From NCBI RefSeq assembly GCF_902859585.1, contig NZ_CADIJM010000006.1, positions 205,165 to 269,164 of the forward strand: DNA of 64,000 bases, given 5' to 3'. How positions within the stretch are numbered: position 1 is the stretch's first letter; each line of letters opens with the position of its first letter. Position numbers and translations under genes: made by a program. Below, piece after piece: positions 49,987-58,882 of the stretch. Origin of the DNA: Achromobacter animicus. Lineage in GTDB: Bacteria > Pseudomonadota > Gammaproteobacteria > Burkholderiales > Burkholderiaceae_B. Below the pieces are notes generated by a model. That model was not told where the DNA came from. It saw only the letters and a list, made by a program, of their open reading frames with translations, and did not search any database.

Positions 49987-51639
49987 ATGTCCTCACCTCC
50001 CATTCTGGAAATCCGCGACCTGAAGGTCAGCCTGCCCGGCGCCGGCGACCGGCGTTACGCCGCCGAGGGCATCGCGCTCACCGTCAGCCCGCGCGAAATC
50101 GTGTGCATCGTCGGTGAATCCGGCTCGGGCAAGTCCGTCACGGCCAGCGCCGTGATGGGCCTCTTGCCCAAGAACGTGCTCAAGCTGGAAAACGGGCAGA
50201 TCCTGCTGTCCGGCCGCGACATTACGCACGCCTCGTTGGCCGAGCTGCGCGCGCTGCGCGGCGACCGGATGGCCATGATCTTTCAGGAGCCCATGACGGC
50301 CCTGAACCCGCTGATGCAGGTAGGCGATCAGATCGCCGAGATCTTCCAGTTCCACGGCCCGTCGCTGTCGCGCCGCGAGGTCGACCAGCGCGTGCTGGCG
50401 CTGCTGACCGACATGCGGCTGCCTTCTCCCGAAACCCTGCGCCACGCCTTTCCGCACCAGTTGTCGGGCGGGCAGCGCCAGCGGGTGATGATCGCGATGG
50501 CGCTGGCGATGGAGCCGGCGCTGATCATCGCCGACGAGCCGACCACCGCGCTGGACGTGACGTCGCAGGCGCAGGTGCTGCGGCTGCTGCACGGCCTGCG
50601 CGAGCGCCACGACACCGGCATCCTGTTCATCACGCACGACTTCGACGTGGTGGCCGAGATCGCGGACCGCGTGATCGTGATGCAGCACGGCCGCATCGTG
50701 GAGGCCGGCGCTGCCGCCGACGTGCTGGCGAATCCGCAGCATCCCTATACCCGCAAGCTGATCGACGCGGTGCCCAAGGGCAAGTTTGGCGCCGGTGCGC
50801 CGCTGGCCGAGGGCGACCCGGTCATTTCGGTCGAAAACCTGGGCATGCGCTTCGTGACGTCCAGCCTGTTCCGGTCCAAGCGGCGCGAGGTCAATGCGCT
50901 GGACGGCGTGTCGCTGTCGCTGGCGCGCGGCGAAACGCTGGGCATCGTCGGCGAGTCCGGCTCGGGCAAGACGACGCTGGGCCGGTGCCTGGCGCACTTC
51001 GCGCGTCCCACGTCGGGCCGCATCGTAATGAATGGCGAGGACGTGTCGAACCTGTCGCGCGCAGCGTGGCGCCAATGGTGCAAGCGGATCCAGATGGTGT
51101 TCCAGGACCCTTATCGGTCCTTCAACCCGCGCCTGACCATCGAGGCCACGCTGTCCGAAGGGCCGCTGAACTACGGCGAAGACCCGGCCCGCGTGCAGGC
51201 GCGGATGCGCGACATGCTGGCGCTGGTCAGCATCGATGCCAGCGCGCTAAAGCGCTATCCGCATGAGTTTTCCGGCGGACAGCGCCAGCGGATTTCGATC
51301 GCGCGGGCGCTGATGATGGAGCCGGAGATCCTGATCGCGGACGAGGCGGTGTCGGCGCTGGACGTGTCCGTGCAGGCGCAGATTCTGGATCTGCTGGAGC
51401 GGATCCGCGCGCAACTGAACCTGAGCGTGATCTTCATCACCCACGACCTGCGCGTGGCCGCCCGGCTGTGCCATCGCATCGCCGTCATGCAGCGAGGCCG
51501 CGTCATGGAGATCGGCCCCGCCGAGCAGATCTTCACGCGGCCCGGCAGCAGCTACACCCAGGAACTGCTGGCCGCCATTCCCGGCAAGGACGGGTTGGGC
51601 AGCCGGCCCCCGGCCGGACTGGCATTGGCCGGCGCTTGA
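49987..51639 (+). CDS. Fused double ABC ATPase (DppD-DppF type)
   Basis: A 550-residue protein containing two complete ATPase domains. Domain 1: Walker A GESGSGKSV near residue 42, LSGGQRQRV near 159, IIADEPTTALDVTSQ. Domain 2: GESGSGKTT near 321, FSGGQRQRI near 428, ILIADEAVSALDVSVQ, ending in FTRPGSSYTQELLAAIP. Both keep Walker B glutamates. It energises the two permeases as one polypeptide instead of the usual DppD/DppF pair, as in GsiA-type transporters. ATG at 49987 is used; TTG at 49978 overlaps the permease stop. Confidence 0.93.
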   Translation: MSSPPILEIRDLKVSLPGAGDRRYAAEGIALTVSPREIVCIVGESGSGKSVTASAVMGLLPKNVLKLENGQILLSGRDITHASLAELRALRGDRMAMIFQEPMTALNPLMQVGDQIAEIFQFHGPSLSRREVDQRVLALLTDMRLPSPETLRHAFPHQLSGGQRQRVMIAMALAMEPALIIADEPTTALDVTSQAQVLRLLHGLRERHDTGILFITHDFDVVAEIADRVIVMQHGRIVEAGAAADVLANPQHPYTRKLIDAVPKGKFGAGAPLAEGDPVISVENLGMRFVTSSLFRSKRREVNALDGVSLSLARGETLGIVGESGSGKTTLGRCLAHFARPTSGRIVMNGEDVSNLSRAAWRQWCKRIQMVFQDPYRSFNPRLTIEATLSEGPLNYGEDPARVQARMRDMLALVSIDASALKRYPHEFSGGQRQRISIARALMMEPEILIADEAVSALDVSVQAQILDLLERIRAQLNLSVIFITHDLRVAARLCHRIAVMQRGRVMEIGPAEQIFTRPGSSYTQELLAAIPGKDGLGSRPPAGLALAGA

Positions 51640-51650
51640 AGGAAACCCCG

Positions 51651-52577
51651 ATGACACGCGTTGCCTTATTGAGCCGATCGGCCAATCTTTCCTACTTTCA
51701 GCCTTTGTTGCAGGGACTGGCGCCCGAGCTGGACGTCGCCGTCTGGCCGGACCCGCGCAGCCTGCATGCCGACGTGGCGGTCTGCTGGAACCCGCCCGTT
51801 GGCGTGTACGACGACATGCCCAACCTGAAACTGATCCACAGCATCGCCGCCGGCGTGGACAACCTGCTGGACGGCCAGCGCACGCGCGGGCTGCCGGTCT
51901 GCCGAGTAGTGGATCCGCAGTTGGCCCAAGGGATGCTGCAGTATGTGCTGTGGTGCGTGCTGACGTTTCATCGCAAGCTGGACCTGGCGCTGTCCAACCA
52001 GCGTGCCGCTCGCTGGAGCCGGCCGCCGCAGACGCCGGCGTCGCAGTGCCGGATCGGCCTGATGGGCCTGGGCGAACTGGGCGGCGCCATTGCCGCCGTG
52101 CTGCCCGGAATGGGCTATCCGGTCAACGGCTGGTCGCGCACGCCGCGCAGTATCGATGGCGTGCGCGTCTATGCCGGCGAAGACGCCTTTGACGAATTCC
52201 TGGCCAACACCGATGTGCTGGTGTGCCTGGTGCCGCTGACCGACGCTACGCGCGGCATCTTGAACCGCCGCACCTTCGACGCGCTGCCGCAAGGCGCGGC
52301 GGTGGTCAATTGCGGGCGCGGCGAACACCTGGTCGCGGCCGACCTGATCGACGCCCTGGCGCGCGGGCAACTGCGCGGGGCCGTGCTTGACGTGTTCGCG
52401 CAGGAACCGCTGGATCCCGCTGATCCGCTGTGGTCCACGCCCGGCGTGATCGTCACCCCGCACATGGCGACCATGCCGTCGCCGGACACCGTGGCCGAGC
52501 AGGTCGTGGCCAACATCCGCCGGCTGGGGCAGGGCGAGTCCCTGGCCCACACAGTCGACCTGACGCGCGGCTATTGA
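51651..52577 (+). CDS. D-2-hydroxyacid dehydrogenase (GhrA-like)
   Basis: A 308-residue NAD(P)-dependent dehydrogenase. The Rossmann motif IGLMGLGELGGAIAAVLPGM is near residue 140, the catalytic Arg in VVNCGRGEHLVAADL, the catalytic Glu in FAQEPLDPADPLW and the His in VIVTPHMATMPSP. It resembles the glyoxylate/hydroxypyruvate reductase A group. ATG at 51651 has AAGGAAA upstream; the open frame to 51468 overlaps the ATPase gene. With the aldolase and glyoxylate-type aminotransferase downstream it suggests that a two- or three-carbon 2-oxoacid is formed in the pathway. Confidence 0.9.
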   Translation: MTRVALLSRSANLSYFQPLLQGLAPELDVAVWPDPRSLHADVAVCWNPPVGVYDDMPNLKLIHSIAAGVDNLLDGQRTRGLPVCRVVDPQLAQGMLQYVLWCVLTFHRKLDLALSNQRAARWSRPPQTPASQCRIGLMGLGELGGAIAAVLPGMGYPVNGWSRTPRSIDGVRVYAGEDAFDEFLANTDVLVCLVPLTDATRGILNRRTFDALPQGAAVVNCGRGEHLVAADLIDALARGQLRGAVLDVFAQEPLDPADPLWSTPGVIVTPHMATMPSPDTVAEQVVANIRRLGQGESLAHTVDLTRGY

Positions 52578-52625
52578 CGCCGCGATACCCCGTTTTCCGA
52601 TTGCCAACCCAAGACGAGACATTCC

Positions 52626-53606
52626 ATGCATTTCGAAGATCCCGCGTTCACCATTCCGACCGGCACGCCTGCGCCTCTGGACCCGCAGATCGCCGAATTC
52701 CTGCGGCGCATGGCGGCGGACGCGTCGCAGTATCCGCGCCGCGACACCCTGTCCATCGAACAGGGCCGCGCCAATGCCGAGAAGGTGCGCCTGCCGTGGG
52801 CCCAGGGTGGCCCGCAGATGGCCCGAACGGTGGAACATCAGGTGGCCACGCGTCACGGGCCCGTGCGCGTGCGGGTCTATTACCCCGCGCAGCGCCGGCT
52901 GCCGGGCGCGTTCATGTACATCCACGGCGGCGGCTTCGTGCTGTTCAGCATCGACACGCATGACCGCGTGATGCGCGAGTACGCCGAACGCGCCGGGGTC
53001 GTGGTGGTGGGCGTGGACTACACCCGCGCGCCCGAAGCCAAGTTCCCGCAGCCGCTGGAAGAATGCGTGGACGTGCTGCGCTGGGTTGCCGCGTCGGCGG
53101 GCGAGCTGGACATCGATGCCGGCCAGATCTTCGTGGGCGGCGATTCGGCCGGCGCCAACCTGTCCATGGGCACGGCGCTGACGCTGCGCGATGAAGGCGT
53201 CCCGCTGATCAAGGGGCTGGTGCTGAACTACGGCGGCTTTGGCAGCAACCTGTTCCGCAATTCGGTCGTGCGCTACGGCGCCGGCGAATACGGCCTGTCG
53301 CTGCACATGATGATCTGGTTCCGCGGCATGCACATCCGCCACGGGAAGGACTTCTTCGATCCGCGCGTGGACATCCTGCGCGCCGACCTGAAAGGCCTGC
53401 CGCCGGCTTGGCTGGTGGTGACCGAGTGCGATCCGCTGCATGACGACAGCATCGAACTGGAGCGCAAGCTGCGCGACGCCGGCGTGGACGTCGCGTCCAA
53501 GGTGTATCCCGGCACCGCGCACAGCTTCCTGGAGGCCGTCTCCATTGCCGCGGTCGCGGGCGAAGCCTTCGACGACACGGCGCGCTGGCTGCACGCCAAG
53601 GCCTAG
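52626..53606 (+). CDS. Alpha/beta hydrolase, acetyl-esterase (HSL) family
   Basis: A 326-residue esterase-like enzyme: oxyanion-hole motif YIHGGGFV around residue 100, nucleophile elbow GGDSAGANLS around residue 164, catalytic Asp in VTECDPLHDD near 270 and His in GTAHSF near 300. All triad residues are present. It probably cleaves a carboxylic ester or acyl group of the imported compound. It starts 48 bases after the dehydrogenase gene and ends eight bases before the PaiB-like gene. Confidence 0.92.
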   Translation: MHFEDPAFTIPTGTPAPLDPQIAEFLRRMAADASQYPRRDTLSIEQGRANAEKVRLPWAQGGPQMARTVEHQVATRHGPVRVRVYYPAQRRLPGAFMYIHGGGFVLFSIDTHDRVMREYAERAGVVVVGVDYTRAPEAKFPQPLEECVDVLRWVAASAGELDIDAGQIFVGGDSAGANLSMGTALTLRDEGVPLIKGLVLNYGGFGSNLFRNSVVRYGAGEYGLSLHMMIWFRGMHIRHGKDFFDPRVDILRADLKGLPPAWLVVTECDPLHDDSIELERKLRDAGVDVASKVYPGTAHSFLEAVSIAAVAGEAFDDTARWLHAKA

Positions 53607-53614
53607 GGGGCGAC

Positions 53615-54334
53615 ATGTATACCCCGCCGGCCTATGCCGAAGCCGATATCGGCGTCCTGCACGCGTTCATGTGCGCGCACAGTTTCGCCACCCTGGTGAC
53701 CGTGGGCGCGGCGGGCGCGAACGCCACGCACCTGCCGTTCCTGCTGCGCGACGATGGCGGGCGCGGAACGCTGGTCACCCATCTGGCGCGCGCGAATCCG
53801 CAGTGGCGCGACCTGCAGGATGGCGCGCAAGCGCTGGTGCTGTTCCAGGGCCCGCACGCGTTCATTTCGCCCAGCTGGTATGTCAACCAGCAGACCTTCC
53901 CGACGTGGAACTACACCGCCGTTCATGCGCGCGGCACGCCGCGCCTGATCGAAGCGCCCGAGGCCATCCGCGCGGTGTTGACTGAGACGGTCGGGCGTTA
54001 CGACACGCCGCTCGGCGGCGAATGGCGCTTTCCGGACATGCCCGAGACCCTGACGGCGCCGCGCCTGAAGGCGATCGCGGCGCTGGAGATTCCGATTGCC
54101 GGGCTGGAAGGAAAGATGAAGCTGAACCAGGACAAGTCGGTGGCCGACCGCGTGGGCGTGATCCGCCAGCTGGAACGGCGCGGCGACGCGGGGAGCGTGG
54201 CGATAGCCCGGTTGATTCGCGCGCAGCCCGATCTTGCGGCTGGTCTTGCGGCGGATCTTGCGGCGGATCTCGCATCGGATTTGCCGGCTGATGTGGCGAC
54301 CCACGTCGCCGGTCACGCGCCGAACAACGCCTGA
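53615..54334 (+). CDS. PaiB-like FMN-binding protein
   Basis: A 239-residue protein of the PaiB family (FMN-binding split barrel): MYTPPAYAEADIGVLHAFMC, THLPFLLRDDGG, HLARANPQWRD and KMKLNQDKSVADRVGVIRQL. PaiB in Bacillus is linked to protease and sporulation control and is labelled a transcriptional regulator, but the fold is that of flavin enzymes, and in this catabolic operon an enzymatic role is more likely. The C-terminal tail carries five tetrapeptide repeats (DLAA-GLAA-DLAA-DLAS-DLPA) encoded by 12-bp DNA repeats at 54230-54289. Confidence 0.87.
   Translation: MYTPPAYAEADIGVLHAFMCAHSFATLVTVGAAGANATHLPFLLRDDGGRGTLVTHLARANPQWRDLQDGAQALVLFQGPHAFISPSWYVNQQTFPTWNYTAVHARGTPRLIEAPEAIRAVLTETVGRYDTPLGGEWRFPDMPETLTAPRLKAIAALEIPIAGLEGKMKLNQDKSVADRVGVIRQLERRGDAGSVAIARLIRAQPDLAAGLAADLAADLASDLPADVATHVAGHAPNNA
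54230..54289 (+). repeat. 12-bp in-frame repeats at the PaiB-like C-terminus
   Basis: Five consecutive 12-bp units (consensus GATCTTGCGGCG) begin at 54230, 54242, 54254, 54266 and 54278. They encode DLAA-type tetrapeptides, which extend the C-terminus beyond the conserved family domain. Confidence 0.85.
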
Positions 54335-54352
54335 AGAAACCGGAGCCTCATC

Positions 54353-55093
54353 ATGCATGAACCTACCGAAGCCCGCGTGCGCGACGAACTGGCGGCCCTG
54401 TACCGTCTGGTCGCGCACTTTCGCATGACCGATCTGATCGACACCCACATCAGCGCGCGGGTGCCGGGCACCAAGCACCATTTCCTCATCAACCGCTACG
54501 GCGTGCTGTTTCACGAAATGCGCCCGCAGGACCTGGTGAAGATCGACCTGGACGGCAATCCGGTCGATCCCGGCGACGCCGACAGCCAGCTGGTCAACGC
54601 GGCCGGCTTCACCATTCATTCGGCGGTGCATGCCGCGCGCCACGATCTGGCGTGCGTGGTGCATACGCATACCGCCGACGGCATCGCCGTGGCGTGCCAG
54701 CGCGATGGCCTGTTGCCGATCACGCAGCACGCGCTGCGCTTCTACAACCGGTTGGGCTATCACGATTACCAGGGCATCGCGCTGGACCTGGAAGAGCGCG
54801 AGAGCCTGGTCGCCAGCCTTGGCCGGCATAAAGCCATGATCCTGCGCAACCACGGCCTGCTCGCGGCTGGATCGTCGGTGGCGGAGGCCTTCGTCAACAT
54901 CTATTACCTGGAGCGCGCCTGCCAGGCACAGGTCAAGGCCCAATCGGCCGGCGCGCCGCTGGTATTCCCGTCGGAGGCGGTGTGCGAACGCACCGCGAGC
55001 CAGTTTGAACGGCCCACCGCCCCGATCTACACGCAGCGGGTATGGACCGCCGCGCGGCGCCTGCTGGAGCCGGACCTGGAGACAATCGAATGA
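54353..55093 (+). CDS. Class II aldolase/adducin-family protein
   Basis: A 246-residue protein of the class II aldolase/epimerase family: ELAALYRLVAHFRMTDLIDT, HISARVPGTKHHFLINRYGV, the zinc-binding pair in CVVHTHTADG and the later MILRNHGLLAAGSSV histidine. Members cleave or epimerise phosphorylated sugars or act as decarboxylases/adducin-like proteins. It overlaps the aminotransferase gene downstream by four bases (ATGA), so the two are coupled. Confidence 0.9.
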   Translation: MHEPTEARVRDELAALYRLVAHFRMTDLIDTHISARVPGTKHHFLINRYGVLFHEMRPQDLVKIDLDGNPVDPGDADSQLVNAAGFTIHSAVHAARHDLACVVHTHTADGIAVACQRDGLLPITQHALRFYNRLGYHDYQGIALDLEERESLVASLGRHKAMILRNHGLLAAGSSVAEAFVNIYYLERACQAQVKAQSAGAPLVFPSEAVCERTASQFERPTAPIYTQRVWTAARRLLEPDLETIE

Positions 55094-56292
55094 AAGACAG
55101 CCTGACGACACCCCGCGCCGCATTGGCCGGTCCGCAATTCCTGCATACACCAGGCCCGACGCATGTGCCCGATGCAGTGCGCGAGGCCATGGGCCGCCAA
55201 TGCATGGATCTGTCCGATCCGCGGCTGGCCGATCTGATCGCGGATTGCGAGGCGGGCCTTGCCCGCCTGCTGGGCACCCGGCACGCGGACGTCCTGATGT
55301 ATGCCGCCAACGGCCACGGCGCGTGGGAAGCCACCATTGCCAATCTGGTCGCGCCCGGCGCGCAGGTGCTGGTGGCGGGGAGCGGCCATTTCGCGGAAGC
55401 GTGGGCCGTGCATGCCGAGGCAATGGGCGCCACGGCCCTGCGCACGCCGACCCGTCCGGGACAGGCGTTGGATCCGGCCGCGATCGAGGCGGCGCTGCGC
55501 GCCGACACGGCGCACCGCATTGCCGCCGTCTTTGCCGTGCACACCGACACGGCCAGCGGCGTGACCAGCGACATTGCGGCGGTGCGCCGGGCCATGGACG
55601 CCAGCGGCCATCCGGCGCTGCTGGTGGCCGATGTGATCGCATCCTTGGGCGCCACGCCGTTCCGCATGGACGATTGGGGCGTCAACGTGGCGATCGGCGC
55701 GTCGCAGAAGGCGCTGATGGGGCCGCCGGGGCTGTCCTTCACCGCAGTGGACGCGCGCGCGATGCAGGCCGCGCAGGCCAATCCCACTCCGCGCGCCTAT
55801 TGGGACTGGGCCAAGCGCAAGAGCGATCTGCTCTACCGCAAGTTTTGCGGCACGCCGCCGCAAAGTTTGCTGGCAGGCATGCGGGCCGCGCTGGATCTGA
55901 TTGCGGCCGAAGGCGAGGAGGCCGTGTTTGCCCGGCATCGGCGCGTGGCGAATGCGGTGCATGCGGCGGTGAATGCGTGGTCGCAAGGCGGCGCGTTGAA
56001 GCTGTTTGTTGAAGACCCCGCGGCGCGCGCGGTGTCGGTCACGACCATTTCGGTCGCCGACGGCGTGGACGTCGAGGCGATGCGAACCGTTGCGCGCGAA
56101 CGCTTCCACGTTGCGGTGGCGGGCGGGCTGGGGCCGCTTGCGGGACGGATGTTCCGCATCGGCCACCTGGGCGACGTGCATCCCGCCATGATCCTGGGCG
56201 CGCTGGGCGGGGTAGATGCCGCGCTGCGGGCGTGCGGGATTCCCGTGGGCGACGGGGCGCTGCAGGGGGCCGTGAAGGCGCTGCACGAGTGA
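55090..56292 (+). CDS. Class V aminotransferase (alanine/serine-glyoxylate type)
   Basis: A 400-residue PLP enzyme: FLHTPGPTHVPDAVREAMGR at the start, AANGHGAWEATIANL, the PLP aspartate/valine region LLVADVIASLGATPFRMDDW and the PLP lysine in VAIGASQKALMGPPGL near residue 200. It resembles serine-glyoxylate and alanine-glyoxylate aminotransferases, which make glycine from glyoxylate. ATG at 55090 overlaps the aldolase stop (ATGA). With the GhrA-like enzyme it suggests that glyoxylate or hydroxypyruvate is an intermediate of this pathway. Confidence 0.92.
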   Translation: MKDSLTTPRAALAGPQFLHTPGPTHVPDAVREAMGRQCMDLSDPRLADLIADCEAGLARLLGTRHADVLMYAANGHGAWEATIANLVAPGAQVLVAGSGHFAEAWAVHAEAMGATALRTPTRPGQALDPAAIEAALRADTAHRIAAVFAVHTDTASGVTSDIAAVRRAMDASGHPALLVADVIASLGATPFRMDDWGVNVAIGASQKALMGPPGLSFTAVDARAMQAAQANPTPRAYWDWAKRKSDLLYRKFCGTPPQSLLAGMRAALDLIAAEGEEAVFARHRRVANAVHAAVNAWSQGGALKLFVEDPAARAVSVTTISVADGVDVEAMRTVARERFHVAVAGGLGPLAGRMFRIGHLGDVHPAMILGALGGVDAALRACGIPVGDGALQGAVKALHE

Positions 56293-56436
56293 CTCGCAAG
56301 ACTGAAACGCAGGACGGAATCGCACGACTGAAACACCAGACTGAAACGCAAGACTGATACGAAACCCAGAAACGGCTTTCACACGCGGCCCGGACGCGGC
56401 CGCCATTTCTTCTTCACCTTGAATCGGGATAAGACG
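56293..56436. repeat. Intergenic GACTGAAAC direct repeats
   Basis: Four imperfect copies of (A/C)GACTGAAACGCA occur between about 56299 and 56365. They lie between the aminotransferase gene and the second binding-protein gene and may be slippage products; no hairpin with a U-run is seen. Confidence 0.6.
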
Positions 56437-58008
56437 ATGAGACAACGTGGTTTCGCGGCGGCCGCCCTGGCCGTCCTCGCGGTGGCGGTTCCCCTTTGCC
56501 CGGCCCAGGCCGAGCCGGTCAATGCCAAAGTGGTCATGCACGCGCCGTTGCGTGTGCTGGACCCCGTCCTGACCAACGCGTACATCACGCGCAATCACGG
56601 GTACATGGTGTACGACACGCTGTTTTCGCTGGACGCGGCCTCGCGCCCGCAGCCGCAGATGGTGGAATCGTGGACGGTATCGCCCGACCAGCTGACCTAC
56701 GTGTTCACGTTGCGGCCAGGCCTGAAGTTCCACGACGGTGCGCCGGTCACCGGCGAAGACGTGGTGGCGTCGCTCAAGCGCTGGGCGCAGCGCGATCCCA
56801 TCGGTTCGCGCCTGTCCGCCGTCACCCAGAGCATGGACAGCCCGTCCGCCGACACCTTCCGTATCGTGCTCACCAAGCCGTACGGACTGCTGCTGGACGC
56901 GTTGGCCAAACCGGGTTCGCCGGTGCCGTTCATCATGCCGCGGCGCATCGCGGCCACGCCGCCGTCCGAGGCCATCAAGGAAACCGTGGGCTCGGGACCC
57001 TACAAGTTCGTGCAGGCCGAGTTCCAGGCGGGCGTGAAGGCCGCGTATGTGAAAAACGCGGACTACGTGCCGCGCAAGGAGCCCGCCAGCCGCTTTGCCG
57101 GGGGCAAGGTCGCCATGTTCGACCGGATCGACGTCGTCAACGTGCCGGACGCGCAGACCGCGGTGAACGCGCTGCGCCAGGGCGAGATCGACTTCGTCGA
57201 GAACGTGGCGCCCGACCTGCTGCCGCAACTGGATGGCGTGAAGACCCTGACGGTGCAAAGCTATGGCGACGCATCGGAAACCTACACGCTGCGCATGAAC
57301 TGGAAGCAGCCGCCGCTGGACAACGTGAAGGTGCGCCGCGCCGTGCTGGCCGCGCTGTACCAGGCCGACTACCTGGATGCGTCGCTGGGGGATCCCGCCT
57401 ATTACAAGCTGTGCGGCGCCATGTTGAGCTGCATCTCGGCCTACCAGACCGAAGCCGGCGCCACGCAGACCAAACCCGCTAATCTGGCGCAGGCGCGGGC
57501 GTTGCTGAAGGACAGCGGCTATGCCGGCGAGAAGATCGTCGTCCTGCATCCCACCGACGTGCGCAGCCTGTCCGCGCTGGCGCCCGTCACCGCGCAGGCC
57601 TTGCGCAGCATCGGCATGAACGTGGAAGTGCAGTCGATGGACTGGGCCACGCTGCTGTCGCGGCGCAGCAAGGATGCGCCGCTGGCCGACGGCGGCTGGA
57701 GCATCTTCCATTCCAGCCTGACCAGCATGGACCTGCTCAACCCCATCGTGAACGCCAATCTGGATGGGCGGGGCGAGGGCGGTTATCCGGGCTGGACCCG
57801 GGACGACACCATCCAGCGCCTGCGCGCCGAGTTCGAGTCGGTGACGGGATTGGATGCGCAAAAGCGTGTCGCCGCCGAGATCCAGCAGCGCGCCTATGAA
57901 CAGGTGATGTTCGTGCCGCTGGGCGGCTATTCGGAGTTCAAGGCCTACGACAAGAAGTTCGACGGCATGGTGGCCGCGCCGTTGCCGTTGTTCTGGCGGG
58001 GCAAGTAA
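56437..58008 (+). CDS. Second ABC substrate-binding protein, paralogue of the one at 46566
   Basis: A 523-residue periplasmic protein with signal peptide (FAAAALAVLAVAVPLCPAQA) and SBP_bac_5 fold: VVMHAPLRVLDPVLTNAYIT, YDTLFSLDAASRPQPQMVES, FHDGAPVTGEDVVASLKRWA, VGSGPYKFVQAEFQAGVKAA. It is similar to the operon's first binding protein over the whole length. It ends the operon, facing the convergent IclR gene, and probably offers the same permeases a second, slightly different ligand specificity. ATG at 56437 is taken; a TTG at 56419 is in frame. Confidence 0.92.
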   Translation: MRQRGFAAAALAVLAVAVPLCPAQAEPVNAKVVMHAPLRVLDPVLTNAYITRNHGYMVYDTLFSLDAASRPQPQMVESWTVSPDQLTYVFTLRPGLKFHDGAPVTGEDVVASLKRWAQRDPIGSRLSAVTQSMDSPSADTFRIVLTKPYGLLLDALAKPGSPVPFIMPRRIAATPPSEAIKETVGSGPYKFVQAEFQAGVKAAYVKNADYVPRKEPASRFAGGKVAMFDRIDVVNVPDAQTAVNALRQGEIDFVENVAPDLLPQLDGVKTLTVQSYGDASETYTLRMNWKQPPLDNVKVRRAVLAALYQADYLDASLGDPAYYKLCGAMLSCISAYQTEAGATQTKPANLAQARALLKDSGYAGEKIVVLHPTDVRSLSALAPVTAQALRSIGMNVEVQSMDWATLLSRRSKDAPLADGGWSIFHSSLTSMDLLNPIVNANLDGRGEGGYPGWTRDDTIQRLRAEFESVTGLDAQKRVAAEIQQRAYEQVMFVPLGGYSEFKAYDKKFDGMVAAPLPLFWRGK

Positions 58009-58033
58009 CGGGTTGGGGCGGCGGGCAGGGCGG

Positions 58034-58825
58034 TCAGGACAGGCCGACCTTGCCGCTCAGCCCCCGCGCCGCGGTCAGCAGCAGCGGCGAATAACGCCGC
58101 GCAAATTCCGCCGGCGAGGCCCATTCGGACACCAGCCCCGCGATCTGGATGGCCGCCACCGGCCGGTGGCGATGATCCAGGATGGCGGCGGCCAGGTTCA
58201 GCTCGCCCAGCATGCTCTCCTCGATGGCCGTCGCATAGCCGTCCTGGCGCGCCTGCTGGACCAGGCCCCGGATGCGGTCCGGATCGTTGTCGGTCTTTGG
58301 CGTGCTTGGAATCGTGGCAAGCGGCATGTCCTTGGACCGCGCAAGGATGTCCTCGACTTCCTCTTCGGGCAGGTGGGACATGATGGCCCGGCCCCCGGCC
58401 GTCTGCACCATCGGCAGGGCGCGGCCGGCCAGCGTGCTGCTGAAAGTCTGACGCTTGGTCTGGCGGCGCAGCGCAAAAATGATGTACAGGTCGTCGAACA
58501 GGCTCAGTTCCACGCGTTCGTTGGTTTCGCGTTGCATCTCGGCGATGAGCGGGGTGGCGCGTTCAAGCAGCGGCACGCTGCGCATGTAGTCGAAGCTGCG
58601 CTGCAGGATCTTCTTGCCCGGCGTATAGCCCTTGCCACCGGCGCCGCGTTCCAGATACCCCAGCGTGACCAGCGTGTGCGTCATGCGCTGGGTGGTGCTG
58701 CGGTCGAATCCCGTGATTTCCATGAGTTCGTTCATGCTCATGGTGGACGGGCGTTGGGCAAAGGCTTCCAGCAGTTCGAAGCCTTTGGCCAGGGATTGAA
58801 CGAAGAGAGGGTCGGGACGGCTCAT
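58034..58825 (-). CDS. IclR-family transcriptional regulator
   Basis: A 263-residue IclR protein: PLFVQSLAKGFELLEAFAQR at the start, the helix-turn-helix MNELMEITGFDRSTTQRMTH and LVTLGYLERG, and the ligand domain with LLERATPLIAEMQRETNERV, STLAGRALPMVQTAGGRAIM and AAIQIAGLVS. It converges on the catabolic island and is its only nearby regulator. Its own -35 region carries a palindrome (58899-58917) similar to the one upstream of the amidase, so it probably controls the whole island and itself. Confidence 0.92.
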   Translation of the reverse strand: MSRPDPLFVQSLAKGFELLEAFAQRPSTMSMNELMEITGFDRSTTQRMTHTLVTLGYLERGAGGKGYTPGKKILQRSFDYMRSVPLLERATPLIAEMQRETNERVELSLFDDLYIIFALRRQTKRQTFSSTLAGRALPMVQTAGGRAIMSHLPEEEVEDILARSKDMPLATIPSTPKTDNDPDRIRGLVQQARQDGYATAIEESMLGELNLAAAILDHRHRPVAAIQIAGLVSEWASPAEFARRYSPLLLTAARGLSGKVGLS

Positions 58826-58882
58826 GGGATTCGCTGTAAGAGTGGGCGGTGGGCGTCCGCGGCGGGCGGGGGAATCAGGGAT

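Noticed and set aside
53615-54334. PaiB-like protein as the island's transcriptional regulator
   Set aside because: It has no DNA-binding motif and a flavin-binding fold; the convergent IclR is a better regulator candidate.
55027-57861. 944-codon minus-strand frame opposite aminotransferase and binding protein
   Set aside because: Same antisense artefact; the plus-strand genes carry full family signatures.
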